From: Candidatus Nomurabacteria bacterium
GTDB lineage: Bacteria > Patescibacteriota > Minisyncoccia > Phycocordibacterales > UBA9973
Assembly: GCA_943356395.1 (NCBI GenBank)
Contig: CALRFC010000028.1
Location: forward strand, 1 to 9,464
Direction: 5' to 3'
DNA length: 9,464 bases
Shown: positions 1 through 4,914 of the stretch, piece by piece
Position numbering within the stretch: the stretch's first letter is position 1
Layout of the letters: the number at the start of each line of letters is the position of its first letter
Translations under genes and position numbers: made by a program
The notes under the pieces: model-generated
The model's database searches: none
The model's input: the letters and a program-made list of their open reading frames with translations, nothing else
What the model was told of the DNA's origin: nothing

Positions 1-718
1 CCACCATGGATGGCTCACAAGTCTTTCCGCGATACGGCACGGGCGCGGCAAACGGCGCATCGGTCTCGCACATGATATTTTCTAAGGGCGTATTTTGGAT
101 CACAGCATCATATCCGCGCGAAAAAGTTATCGGCCCGTCGAAAGACATCGTCCAGCCGTTCGCGACAATGCGCTTGGCAATGGCGAGATCGCCGACGAAG
201 AAGTGGAAGTTGGCAGACAAGCTTCCAGCTGCCTGTTTTTTGCTTTCAGCTTCTAAAATTCCCAGAACATCTTCGTATGCGTCTTGGCTTCCCTTGCTCG
301 GCCGAGCGTGGATCATGAGCGGTTTGCCGACTTCGATCGCGAGCTTTATATGTTCTTCAAAAAGTTCCTTCTGTTTATTTTTAGAAATTAGAAATTCGAC
401 ATTAGAAATTGGGTTTCTGTGGTAGTCTAACCCCGTCTCTCCGATCGCGACGACTTTCGGATGCTTGGCGAGCTCAAGATATTTTTCATAATCAAAAATC
501 TCCGAGGAATTATCCGTCGGATGGAGGCCGACTGTCGCGAAGCAAATATCAGGATTCTCATCGGCGATTTTGACGGCGAGCTTTGAAGTTTCGTAATCCG
601 TGCCGACGGTTATCGTACCGATTTCCTTTTCCCGCATCCGCGTCAAAATCTCCGCGCGCAACTCAAAAAGCGGCGGCAAGTTCAGGTGCGAATGGATGTC
701 GAAATAATTGAATTTCAC
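1..718 (-). CDS. tatD: TatD family metal-dependent hydrolase (DNase), C-terminus beyond the window
   Basis: Likely a cytoplasmic TIM-barrel metallohydrolase of the TatD/YcfH type, a family with 3'-5' nuclease activity. All metal ligands of the family are visible: H9 and H11 in FDIHSHL, E94 in GETGLD, H137 in MIHAR, H172 in FHFF and D220 in ETDAP. The late motif APVPYRGK is also present. The 239 codons seen lack only the last stretch of the family (roughly 30-40 residues), which runs past position 1. The start is GTG at 718: an in-frame TAG lies at 730-728 with no ATG between. No Shine-Dalgarno is needed because the -10 element predicts a transcript beginning on this GTG. Odd feature: two degenerate heptamer arrays lie inside the coding sequence, and one coincides with a loop 7 residues longer than my recollection of E. 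coli YcfH. In many bacteria this gene follows metG; here about 2.7 kb separates them. Confidence 0.93.
   Translation of the reverse strand, partial: MKFNYFDIHSHLNLPPLFELRAEILTRMREKEIGTITVGTDYETSKLAVKIADENPDICFATVGLHPTDNSSEIFDYEKYLELAKHPKVVAIGETGLDYHRNPISNVEFLISKNKQKELFEEHIKLAIEVGKPLMIHARPSKGSQDAYEDVLGILEAESKKQAAGSLSANFHFFVGDLAIAKRIVANGWTMSFDGPITFSRGYDAVIQNTPLENIMCETDAPFAAPVPYRGKTCEPSMV
218..252 (-). repeat. Degenerate 7-bp tandem array inside tatD (5 units)
   Basis: Read on the minus strand the units are AAGCTGA, AAGCAAA, AAACAGG, CAGCTGG and AAGCTTG, contiguous and in phase. They encode the linker around residues 156-167, between the GIL helix and the FHFF metal-ligand strand, a region of variable length in TatD proteins. 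The unit resembles the array across the glyS stop codon (AAGCTAA and relatives). Confidence 0.55.
381..408 (+). repeat. 7-bp tandem array inside tatD (4 units)
   Basis: On the plus strand the units are TTAGAAA, TTAGAAA, TTCGACA and TTAGAAA, three of them exact. They encode the loop after GLDYHR (residues about 104-112). Compared with E. coli YcfH as I remember it, the distance from the D of GLD to the H of the IHAR motif is 39 residues instead of 32. The difference of 7 residues is 21 bp, exactly three heptamers. Confidence 0.65.
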
Positions 719-724
719 TCCCCC

Positions 725-733
725 ACTCTACCA
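725..733 (-). promoter_or_regulatory. Extended -10 promoter of tatD, predicted leaderless
   Basis: On the minus strand TGGTAGAGT gives a TGn extension plus a -10 hexamer TAGAGT at 725-730. The +1, seven bases after the hexamer, falls on 718, the G of the GTG start. The -35 position lies in the T-run of the upstream terminator and has no recognisable hexamer. Confidence 0.5.
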
Positions 734-744
734 AGTTTCAGACA

Positions 745-771
745 AAAGAAAAACCCGCAAATAAATGCGGG
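745..771 (-). terminator. Intrinsic terminator after the 799-1272 gene
   Basis: On the minus strand CCCGCA and TGCGGG pair over a 6-nt loop (754-771), followed by TTTTTCTTT. It separates the orphan gene from tatD. Confidence 0.85.
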
Positions 772-798
772 CATAGAACATGAATTGAATTTGATTTG

Positions 799-1272
799 TT
801 AAACAGGAACTTCTGACATTTCTCCTACAACCAGGATAACACAATTTTCATCATGTGGTCTGGGAACAAACCAGAGCTCTGCGTTAATTTCGGGAATGAA
901 AAATCTTTTCTCAAACAATTCTTCCACTCCGGAGAACTTCAGAACCAGATGACATTGGGATGCAGCCCTGGCATTAACAAATGCATTTTCGATGTTATCC
1001 ATCAAGTGAGAGGAAACAATGTCTCGGATGAGGACACCTGTGATATTGGATCCGGATCGGCTCACTGTTTTTTGAATGAGGATCTCTTTCAGGGTCGGAT
1101 TAGAAATTGTTTCCAAAATTTTATCGACAACCCAAGAAACCGCTTTTTTTCGAGCTTCGTTGAATTTAGCTTTTGATTCTTCAAGTTCTTTTGCGGATTC
1201 TAAAACTCCGTCAATTGGTCGGTTTGTTCTTAGAAAAATATCAGGATATTCTTCCGTTAAATTCTTTTTCAT
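799..1272 (-). CDS. Hypothetical protein, 157 aa, shared-leader orphan A
   Basis: I do not recognise this protein. The frame can be extended to 1305, but those codons overlap the -10 hexamer (1297-1302), so ATG 1272 (MKKNLTEEYP) is the start. It is soluble-looking, with no signal peptide or membrane segment. Residues about 20-100 look helical and charged, and residues about 105-157 look like alternating strands (QCHLVLKFSG, AELWFVPRP, CVILVVGEM). It is a single-gene unit with a consensus-like promoter upstream and a terminator downstream. Its first 27 nt of leader plus start codons are identical to those of the 2041-2532 gene, although the two proteins are unrelated. The region is AT-rich compared with tatD. 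The defined promoter, start and terminator make it very likely a real gene; function is unknown. Confidence 0.8.
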   Translation of the reverse strand: MKKNLTEEYPDIFLRTNRPIDGVLESAKELEESKAKFNEARKKAVSWVVDKILETISNPTLKEILIQKTVSRSGSNITGVLIRDIVSSHLMDNIENAFVNARAASQCHLVLKFSGVEELFEKRFFIPEINAELWFVPRPHDENCVILVVGEMSEVPV

Positions 1273-1291
1273 GGTACTAATTTTTTGTTTG
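1265..1291 (-). repeat. 27-nt shared leader, copy at orphan A
   Basis: Identical over 27 nt to 2525-2551. It covers the predicted mRNA 5' end (AAACAAAAAATTAGTACC), the ATG and the next five A residues. The third orphan gene shares only the first part, CAAACAAA, at the same distance from its -10. Confidence 0.85.
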
Positions 1292-1296
1292 TCCAG

Positions 1297-1324
1297 AGTA
1301 TACAACTTTCCGGATTTGAGTCAA
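1297..1324 (-). promoter_or_regulatory. Sigma70-type promoter of orphan A
   Basis: On the minus strand, -35 TTGACT (1319-1324), 16-nt spacer, -10 TATACT (1297-1302). Predicted +1 is at 1290, giving an 18-nt leader with no Shine-Dalgarno. Confidence 0.75.
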
Positions 1325-1334
1325 TAGGCAAAAG

Positions 1335-1361
1335 AAAACCGCTCGTTTTTGGAGCGGTTTT
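1335..1361 (-). terminator. Intrinsic terminator after orphan C, possibly bidirectional
   Basis: AAAACCGCTC (1335-1344) pairs with GAGCGGTTTT (1352-1361) over a 7-nt loop. On the minus strand it is followed by CTTTTG. It lies between the stop at 1396 and the promoter of orphan A. Confidence 0.8.
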
Positions 1362-1407
1362 TATGATTCATAATTTATGTTCTATGTTTTATGATCTATG
1401 ATTCATG
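1359..1407 (-). repeat. Degenerate 7-bp tandem array across the stop of orphan C (7 units)
   Basis: On the minus strand seven in-phase units run CATGAAT, CATAGAT, CATAAAA, CATAGAA, CATAAAT, TATGAAT, CATAAAA. The consensus is CATARAW. The first two units supply the last codons (His-Glu-Ser) and the TAG stop at 1396-1398. The last unit runs into the terminator arm. Confidence 0.8.
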
Positions 1408-1884
1408 TTTTTTCTTCCTGTGATTATTTTTGCAGAGTTCGTCATGAATTTTCTTGTTGCGATATATCCGGAAGCCGATCTTGCTGTCGGCTTGGTAGAT
1501 GGAAATGAAAAAATCATCAAGCGGAAAGCACATCCACATCTTCTTCTTATTTTTCCTCTCTGTGAATTTGAGTAGCGCGAAAAGCATTATGCTCCTCCAA
1601 AAAATCTTTTCTTCATCCTTCGGTTCAAATTCCACGAAAAGCATGGGGTTGAATGGTGTCTTTTCGCCGGTCATATTTTTTATCCTGCTTTTGCGGAGGA
1701 CAAAGATTTTTGCTTTGTCGGAATACCATTTGAAGACATTTTCCTTCTTGTGATTCGAGAAAATATTTTCGCAGGCAAGCAGTCCTCCAAATTCAATCAA
1801 GGTGTTTCTTAAAGTGGGATCAATTTTATTTGAAAACTTTTTAAAGATATTTTGACTAACGAGGGGTATATACTTCTTTGCCAT
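1396..1884 (-). CDS. Hypothetical protein, 162 aa, shared-leader orphan C
   Basis: I do not recognise this protein. It begins MAKKYIPLVS and is basic and rich in aromatics. It has no clear signal peptide; one modest hydrophobic stretch (WRSIMLFALLKF, near residues 96-107) is too short and charged to call a membrane segment. The C-terminus is strongly basic (NNHRKKKHES), and its last three residues and stop codon come from a 7-bp repeat array, so the tail may vary between strains. It is expressed alone from a TTGACT-16-TACACT promoter and ends in its own hairpin terminator. A 13-bp palindrome (CATTCA-A-TGAATG, 1882-1894) overlaps the start codon, and a 19-bp near-palindrome sits just upstream of the -35. 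Function unknown. Confidence 0.8.
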   Translation of the reverse strand: MAKKYIPLVSQNIFKKFSNKIDPTLRNTLIEFGGLLACENIFSNHKKENVFKWYSDKAKIFVLRKSRIKNMTGEKTPFNPMLFVEFEPKDEEKIFWRSIMLFALLKFTERKNKKKMWMCFPLDDFFISIYQADSKIGFRIYRNKKIHDELCKNNHRKKKHES

Positions 1885-1907
1885 TCAATGAATGTTTGTT
1901 TGCAATA

Positions 1908-1935
1908 AGTGTACAGTTTTTGATTTTTTAGTCAA
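1908..1935 (-). promoter_or_regulatory. Sigma70-type promoter of orphan C
   Basis: On the minus strand, -35 TTGACT (1930-1935), 16-nt spacer, -10 TACACT (1908-1913). This is the same -35 and spacing as at orphan A. Predicted +1 at 1901 starts the transcript with AAACAAAC, matching the 5' ends predicted for orphans A and B. Confidence 0.75.
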
Positions 1936-1940
1936 TAATA

Positions 1941-1959
1941 TTTGGAGCCTGGCTTCAAA
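1941..1959 (-). promoter_or_regulatory. Possible operator upstream of orphan C
   Basis: A 19-bp palindrome with one mismatched pair (TTTG-A-AGCC-A-GGCT-C-CAAA on the minus strand) ends 5 bp upstream of the -35. Its position suits a dimeric regulator, but no regulator is encoded beside it and no second copy was seen. Confidence 0.4.
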
Positions 1960-1972
1960 ATATGATTATGAT

Positions 1973-1997
1973 CACTTAGGTGCCTTGCTTCTAAGTG
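1973..1997. repeat. Inverted repeat behind the orphan B terminator
   Basis: CACTTAG (1973-1979) and CTAAGTG (1991-1997) can pair over an 11-nt loop, directly beyond the T-run of the terminator at 1998-2029. It could be a 3'-end stabiliser, a back-up terminator arm or an operator; nothing decides between these. Confidence 0.35.
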
Positions 1998-2029
1998 AAA
2001 AAAGAAAAGCCGCCCGAGGTGCGGGCGGC
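1998..2029 (-). terminator. Strong intrinsic terminator after orphan B
   Basis: On the minus strand GCCGCCCG and CGGGCGGC form an 8-bp GC-rich stem with a 5-nt loop, followed by TTTTCTTTTTT. It lies 11 nt after the TGA stop. Confidence 0.9.
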
Positions 2030-2040
2030 GTAGTTTTCTA

Positions 2041-2532
2041 TCAAGTTTTTAAATCATCGATTTTTGTCGTTATTGTCTCAAGATATTCCTTTGTTTCTTC
2101 GAGTTCCCTGTTTATTTTCTCCTCCTGATATTTCATGAGATTATCGAGAATGCTCATCCTTTCTGCAATAAACTTTTTTTCATTCTCGAGAAATTGTAAA
2201 TATTCTTCTTTCGTCGGCTTCAGCCGCAAAAATTTTGGAATGAACGGATTGATATCGCTCAAGAATCCGGCTCCCCAAAGACTCAAAAACAGACAAATGG
2301 GGATTGAGAGCGATTCTTTGCCTGTCGGAGTATACTTTGAAGAAAGTAAAGAAAAAATGGTGATGAAGATGGCTGACAGGGAAAGAAAAAGGAGGAAATA
2401 CATCGTAAACGAAATCCTTTTCCCTCTTTTTGAGAACAAGAGCGCTCTATGCTCTAAAGTGTATTTTGATTTCCAGACAAAACCGATAGTTACTCTGCGT
2501 TCGCTGACAATGGGATCATCATCGTTTTTCAT
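2041..2532 (-). CDS. Hypothetical two-TM protein with C-terminal coiled coil, 163 aa, shared-leader orphan B
   Basis: I do not recognise the family. The layout is clear: a polar N-terminus (1-39), two hydrophobic segments (about 41-63, MYFLLFLSLSAIFITIF, and 74-92, SIPICLFLSLWGAGFL), then a long charged helix (about 106-161) with heptad character and many Glu/Lys, probably a coiled coil. With two membrane passes both ends would lie on the same side; the basic residues before the first segment (KRGKR) suggest the cytoplasm. The start ATG 2532 lies in the 27-nt leader shared with orphan A, and the TGA stop is followed by a strong terminator. A short membrane-anchored coiled-coil protein could be a sensor, effector or scaffold, but nothing here shows which. 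Confidence 0.8.
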   Translation of the reverse strand: MKNDDDPIVSERRVTIGFVWKSKYTLEHRALLFSKRGKRISFTMYFLLFLSLSAIFITIFSLLSSKYTPTGKESLSIPICLFLSLWGAGFLSDINPFIPKFLRLKPTKEEYLQFLENEKKFIAERMSILDNLMKYQEEKINRELEETKEYLETITTKIDDLKT

Positions 2533-2551
2533 GGTACTAATTTTTTGTTTG
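2525..2551 (-). repeat. 27-nt shared leader, copy at orphan B
   Basis: Identical over 27 nt to 1265-1291; identity ends one base outside the CAAACAAA on one side and after five A residues past the ATG on the other. The distance to the -10 is the same in both copies. Confidence 0.85.
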
Positions 2552-2556
2552 CTTCA

Positions 2557-2562
2557 AGTATA
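2557..2562 (-). promoter_or_regulatory. -10 element of orphan B
   Basis: TATACT on the minus strand, placed as at orphan A, with predicted +1 at 2550 and an 18-nt leader. The -35 zone falls in the T-run of the preceding terminator and has no good hexamer, so this promoter may be weaker than those of A and C. Confidence 0.55.
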
Positions 2563-2575
2563 CACGATTCCGGGC

Positions 2576-2605
2576 AAAAAAGGAAACCCGCGGAAATGCG
2601 GGTTT
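2576..2605 (-). terminator. Intrinsic terminator after the 60-aa gene
   Basis: AAACCCGC and GCGGGTTT (8 bp, 6-nt loop) on the minus strand are followed by CCTTTTTT. The hairpin begins 13 nt after the TAG at 2619-2621. Confidence 0.85.
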
Positions 2606-2618
2606 TGTAGAATGATTC

Positions 2619-2801
2619 CTAAATATTGATGTACCAATGCGCCAATGCCGCCCAATCCACCTCTCTGCGCCTGCGCGATTTTTCCTGTTCCTCCTTCACT
2701 CTTTTAAAGGACGCCCTGACTTTTGGGCTCCTCCAGTCGACATTTTTCAACTTAAAATTCTCGCCGTTTTTAAAGATTTGTTTCAGATCTACCTTAGCCA
2801 T
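2619..2801 (-). CDS. Small basic hypothetical protein, 60 aa, orphan D
   Basis: Not recognised. The protein starts MAKVDLKQIF and contains a Lys/Arg/Glu-rich stretch (KRVKEEQEKSRRRRE, residues about 33-47) before WAALAHWYINI. The frame is open to an ATG at 2840, but the extended -10 at 2818-2826 predicts a transcript starting near 2811, which makes ATG 2801 the first usable start and excludes ATG 2840 and ATG 2819. It lies immediately downstream of the toxin gene with its own promoter and terminator. High charge suggests nucleic-acid binding, which is inference only. The 3' end (minus strand GCATTGGCGCATTGG) is slightly repetitive. Confidence 0.6.
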   Translation of the reverse strand: MAKVDLKQIFKNGENFKLKNVDWRSPKVRASFKRVKEEQEKSRRRREVDWAALAHWYINI

Positions 2802-2817
2802 ATAACTGTTTTTTCTC

Positions 2818-2826
2818 ATTGTACCA
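2818..2826 (-). promoter_or_regulatory. Extended -10 promoter of orphan D
   Basis: TGGTACAAT on the minus strand: TGn plus the near-consensus hexamer TACAAT. Predicted +1 at 2811, giving a 10-nt leader. No -35 is evident. Confidence 0.5.
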
Positions 2827-2860
2827 TAAAAAACCCTCAAGGGAGATCAAGGACGATGGG

Positions 2861-3124
2861 TTAGTTTTTGTATATATCATGATCGTCCACTGCCAAAAGC
2901 ACTGCCTCCTTTTTGGAGGCATAATTAAAAACAATCCTTATCTTATAATTCACAGAAAAACTGTAGCAGTCTTTCAATCTGCCGTGCAGTTTATGGACTT
3001 GTAATGCCTTATGATTATTCTTGTCTTTAAAAAGTTCGATTTTCAGAACCACTTCTTCTTGCAGATCGTTTTCTAAAGAATTGTATTGCCGAATGAATGT
3101 CGGTTTGTACGAAACGACAATCAT
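2861..3124 (-). CDS. Type II toxin of the RelE/ParE superfamily (YafQ-like)
   Basis: An 87-aa protein with the size and order of a RelE/ParE-fold toxin: N-terminal strand MIVVSYKPTF, a helical pair (about 11-40), then the strands VHKLHGRLKDCYSFSV, YKIRIVFNY and AVLLAVDDHDIY. The segment with HKLHG, KDCYSFSV and IRIVF followed by a C-terminal DHDIY is typical of mRNA-cleaving members such as YafQ and RelE, which act in ribosomes; ParE-like gyrase targeting cannot be excluded. The start lies 5 nt after the antitoxin stop, with no Shine-Dalgarno, so translation is probably coupled. Downstream there is only a short weak hairpin plus T6 (near 2826-2838), which also sits against the orphan D promoter. 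No frameshift or truncation is seen. Confidence 0.82.
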   Translation of the reverse strand: MIVVSYKPTFIRQYNSLENDLQEEVVLKIELFKDKNNHKALQVHKLHGRLKDCYSFSVNYKIRIVFNYASKKEAVLLAVDDHDIYKN

Positions 3125-3129
3125 ACGGA

Positions 3130-3339
3130 TTACTTAAATTTTTTCGCAAGAGTTTTCAAGTCTCCTTTCAGCGTCGGCTCTTCTTGTGCGCGAAGAATGA
3201 CCAGCACCGCTTCATCTTCGACAAGGCGAGTTATCGCCTTGCGCACGAAAGAGGCCTTGTTTTCTGCATAGCCATTTTTTATCAGATTGTTTATCGATTC
3301 ATCCAGTTTGGCAGGAATCGGAACGGATAGCGTGGTCAT
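3130..3339 (-). CDS. Ribbon-helix-helix antitoxin (ParD/RelB-like)
   Basis: A 69-aa protein placed just before the toxin, the usual order for type II pairs. The N-terminus TLSVPIPAKLDESINNLIKN followed by YAENKASFVRKAITRLVEDE fits a ribbon-helix-helix DNA-binding domain: strand at 3-9, helix about 10-21, helix about 28-41. The tail after residue 45 (AQEEPTLKGDLKTLAKKFK) would wrap the toxin. The start ATG 3339 follows a promoter overlapped by a 17-bp palindrome, the expected arrangement for autorepression by the antitoxin and the toxin-antitoxin complex. The pair follows the metG stop with no terminator between, so read-through from metG is possible. Confidence 0.85.
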   Translation of the reverse strand: MTTLSVPIPAKLDESINNLIKNGYAENKASFVRKAITRLVEDEAVLVILRAQEEPTLKGDLKTLAKKFK

Positions 3340-3362
3340 ATATGAATATATACTAGATAATA

Positions 3363-3379
3363 ATATGATATTATCATAT
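3363..3379 (-). promoter_or_regulatory. Palindromic operator of the toxin-antitoxin pair
   Basis: A perfect 8-1-8 palindrome (ATATGATA-T-TATCATAT on the plus strand) covers the -10 hexamer at 3373-3378. This fits repression by an RHH antitoxin. A direct repeat ATATACTA occurs at 3348-3355 and 3376-3383, 28 bp apart, which might give a second contact. Confidence 0.65.
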
Positions 3380-3401
3380 ACTATCCCCCATCAAAACACA
3401 A
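3373..3401 (-). promoter_or_regulatory. Promoter of the toxin-antitoxin operon
   Basis: On the minus strand, -35 TTGTGT (3396-3401), 17-nt spacer, -10 TATGAT (3373-3378). Predicted +1 at 3366, with a 26-27 nt leader. Confidence 0.6.
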
Positions 3402-3408
3402 GAGATCA

Positions 3409-4884
3409 TTAAATCCTTAAAAACAAAGGTTTTTCCGGTTTTTTGTTTTGCTCGATAAGATCCAAAATGATCGCCGATGTTTTTGGCATAAATGGCTCAA
3501 TGAGATTTGCGATATGGAGAAGTTCTAAAACTAGTTTTTTTATCATTTTTATTCCTTTTTCTCTATCTTGTTTTATCACTTTAAATGGCTCTTCTTTTTG
3601 TATTGATTCATCCATGTTGGAAATATATATCCAAACAATCTCCATTGCTAACTTAAAATCAAATCTATTTTCCATCACGTCTTTGAATGATGAATCCTTC
3701 TCTATATGAGCCAGCAAATTTTGTTGCTCGGATTGAACCAAGTAATCTTCAGCTAATTTCATAACTCTCGATACCAAATTACCCAATCCGTTCGCGAGTC
3801 CAGCATTGTAATATTCACGGATATTTTCCGCAGTCATACTGAAATCTTCGAAAGAATTGCTGTGGCGCAGGAGCGCATAGCGCAGGACATCGCTCGCCAA
3901 ATCTCCAGCGCAGGATTCGTATTCTTTCAAAACATCCTCCGGCGTCACAACATTGCCGAGAGATTTTGACATTTTCACTCCGCCTTCCGCGTTCAAAAAT
4001 CCGTTCACGACGATGTGGTCCGTCGTCGGCAACCCTGCGGCAAGCAATATCGCCTGCCACATCATGGACTGCGGCCGCGTATTGTCTTTCCCGCAGAATT
4101 GGATCTTCTCGCCGTTCACCCAGAATTTTTCGTAGAGCGACAAATCGTCGCTTCCCCATCCGAGCGTGGAGATATAATTCGTGAGCGCGTCGAACCACAC
4201 ATACATTACGTGCTCATCGTCGTCCGGCACCGGCACGCCCCACGACATCTTTGATTTCAGGCGGGAAATAGAAAAATCCGTCAGTCCGCGGGAGAGGAAC
4301 GCTTTCATTTCATTGAAACGGAAATCCGGAATCACCAATTCGGGCTTGTCTCCGTATAATTTTTCTAGATGTGGAGCGATTTTCGAATATGCGAAAAAGT
4401 AATTTTCTTCATCCAGAAGCTCGATTTCCCTATTCGGGTGTATCGGGCATCGTCCGTTCTCATCCAATTCTGAATCGGTTTTTTCCAATTCACATCCGAC
4501 GCAATATTTCGCCTGATAATTCTTTTTGTAAATATATCCGCGGTCGCGGCACAAGCGCCAAATCGCTTGTGCCGCGTGCTCATGATGCGCATCCGTCGTT
4601 CGTATGAAATGCACATCTTCCGATATATCGAGCGCGGAAACGGTTCTTTTGAATTTCTCAAAATACAGATCAGCGTATTCTTTGGGATTTTTCCCTTCTC
4701 TTTCCGCGGTTTCAAGAATCTTTTTCCCGTGCTCGTCGGTGCCGGTATTGAAAAAGACTTCGTGGCCGGTAATCTTTTTATAGCGTGCGAAAGCGTCCGC
4801 GCGCACGAACTCAAGCGCGTGCCCGATATGGAGCTCCGCATTCACATACGGCAGGGTGGTTGTTATATAAAACGGTTTGTTCAT
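3409..4884 (-). CDS. metG: Methionyl-tRNA synthetase
   Basis: Charges tRNA-Met with methionine in the cytoplasm (class I synthetase). The 491-aa protein has HIGH at 19-22, a zinc knuckle with C128-x2-C131 and C146-x2-H149, the conserved YVWFDALTNYI region (228-238), KMSKS at 304-308 and a helical anticodon-binding domain from about 350. It ends without the EMAP-like tRNA-binding extension seen in some bacteria, as in other ~500-aa forms. Two oddities are visible. The DNA for residues about 368-491 (3409-3780) is near 31% GC while the adjacent catalytic part is above 50%. The first 27 bp of the gene are repeated at 4984-5010. No clear promoter or Shine-Dalgarno precedes ATG 4884. It follows the AI-2E gene by 138 bp, without an obvious terminator. 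Confidence 0.97.
   Translation of the reverse strand: MNKPFYITTTLPYVNAELHIGHALEFVRADAFARYKKITGHEVFFNTGTDEHGKKILETAEREGKNPKEYADLYFEKFKRTVSALDISEDVHFIRTTDAHHEHAAQAIWRLCRDRGYIYKKNYQAKYCVGCELEKTDSELDENGRCPIHPNREIELLDEENYFFAYSKIAPHLEKLYGDKPELVIPDFRFNEMKAFLSRGLTDFSISRLKSKMSWGVPVPDDDEHVMYVWFDALTNYISTLGWGSDDLSLYEKFWVNGEKIQFCGKDNTRPQSMMWQAILLAAGLPTTDHIVVNGFLNAEGGVKMSKSLGNVVTPEDVLKEYESCAGDLASDVLRYALLRHSNSFEDFSMTAENIREYYNAGLANGLGNLVSRVMKLAEDYLVQSEQQNLLAHIEKDSSFKDVMENRFDFKLAMEIVWIYISNMDESIQKEEPFKVIKQDREKGIKMIKKLVLELLHIANLIEPFMPKTSAIILDLIEQNKKPEKPLFLRI
4858..4884 (-). repeat. 27-bp repeat, metG-internal copy
   Basis: The first nine codons of metG (MNKPFYITT), matching 4984-5010 at 26 of 27 positions. The one difference (4879 versus 5005) is synonymous, AAC versus AAT. 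Confidence 0.95.
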
Positions 4885-4914
4885 CGCAAAAATAAAAGCT
4901 TTATGAAATCACTT

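Noticed and set aside
853..1176. Plus-strand ORF of 107 codons opposite orphan A
   Set aside because: Orphan A has a promoter, leader and terminator on the minus strand; the plus frame has none of these.
2826..2838. Terminator after the toxin gene
   Set aside because: CCC-TTGA-GGG followed by T6 has only 3 bp of stem and overlaps the orphan D promoter zone; too weak to list as a feature.
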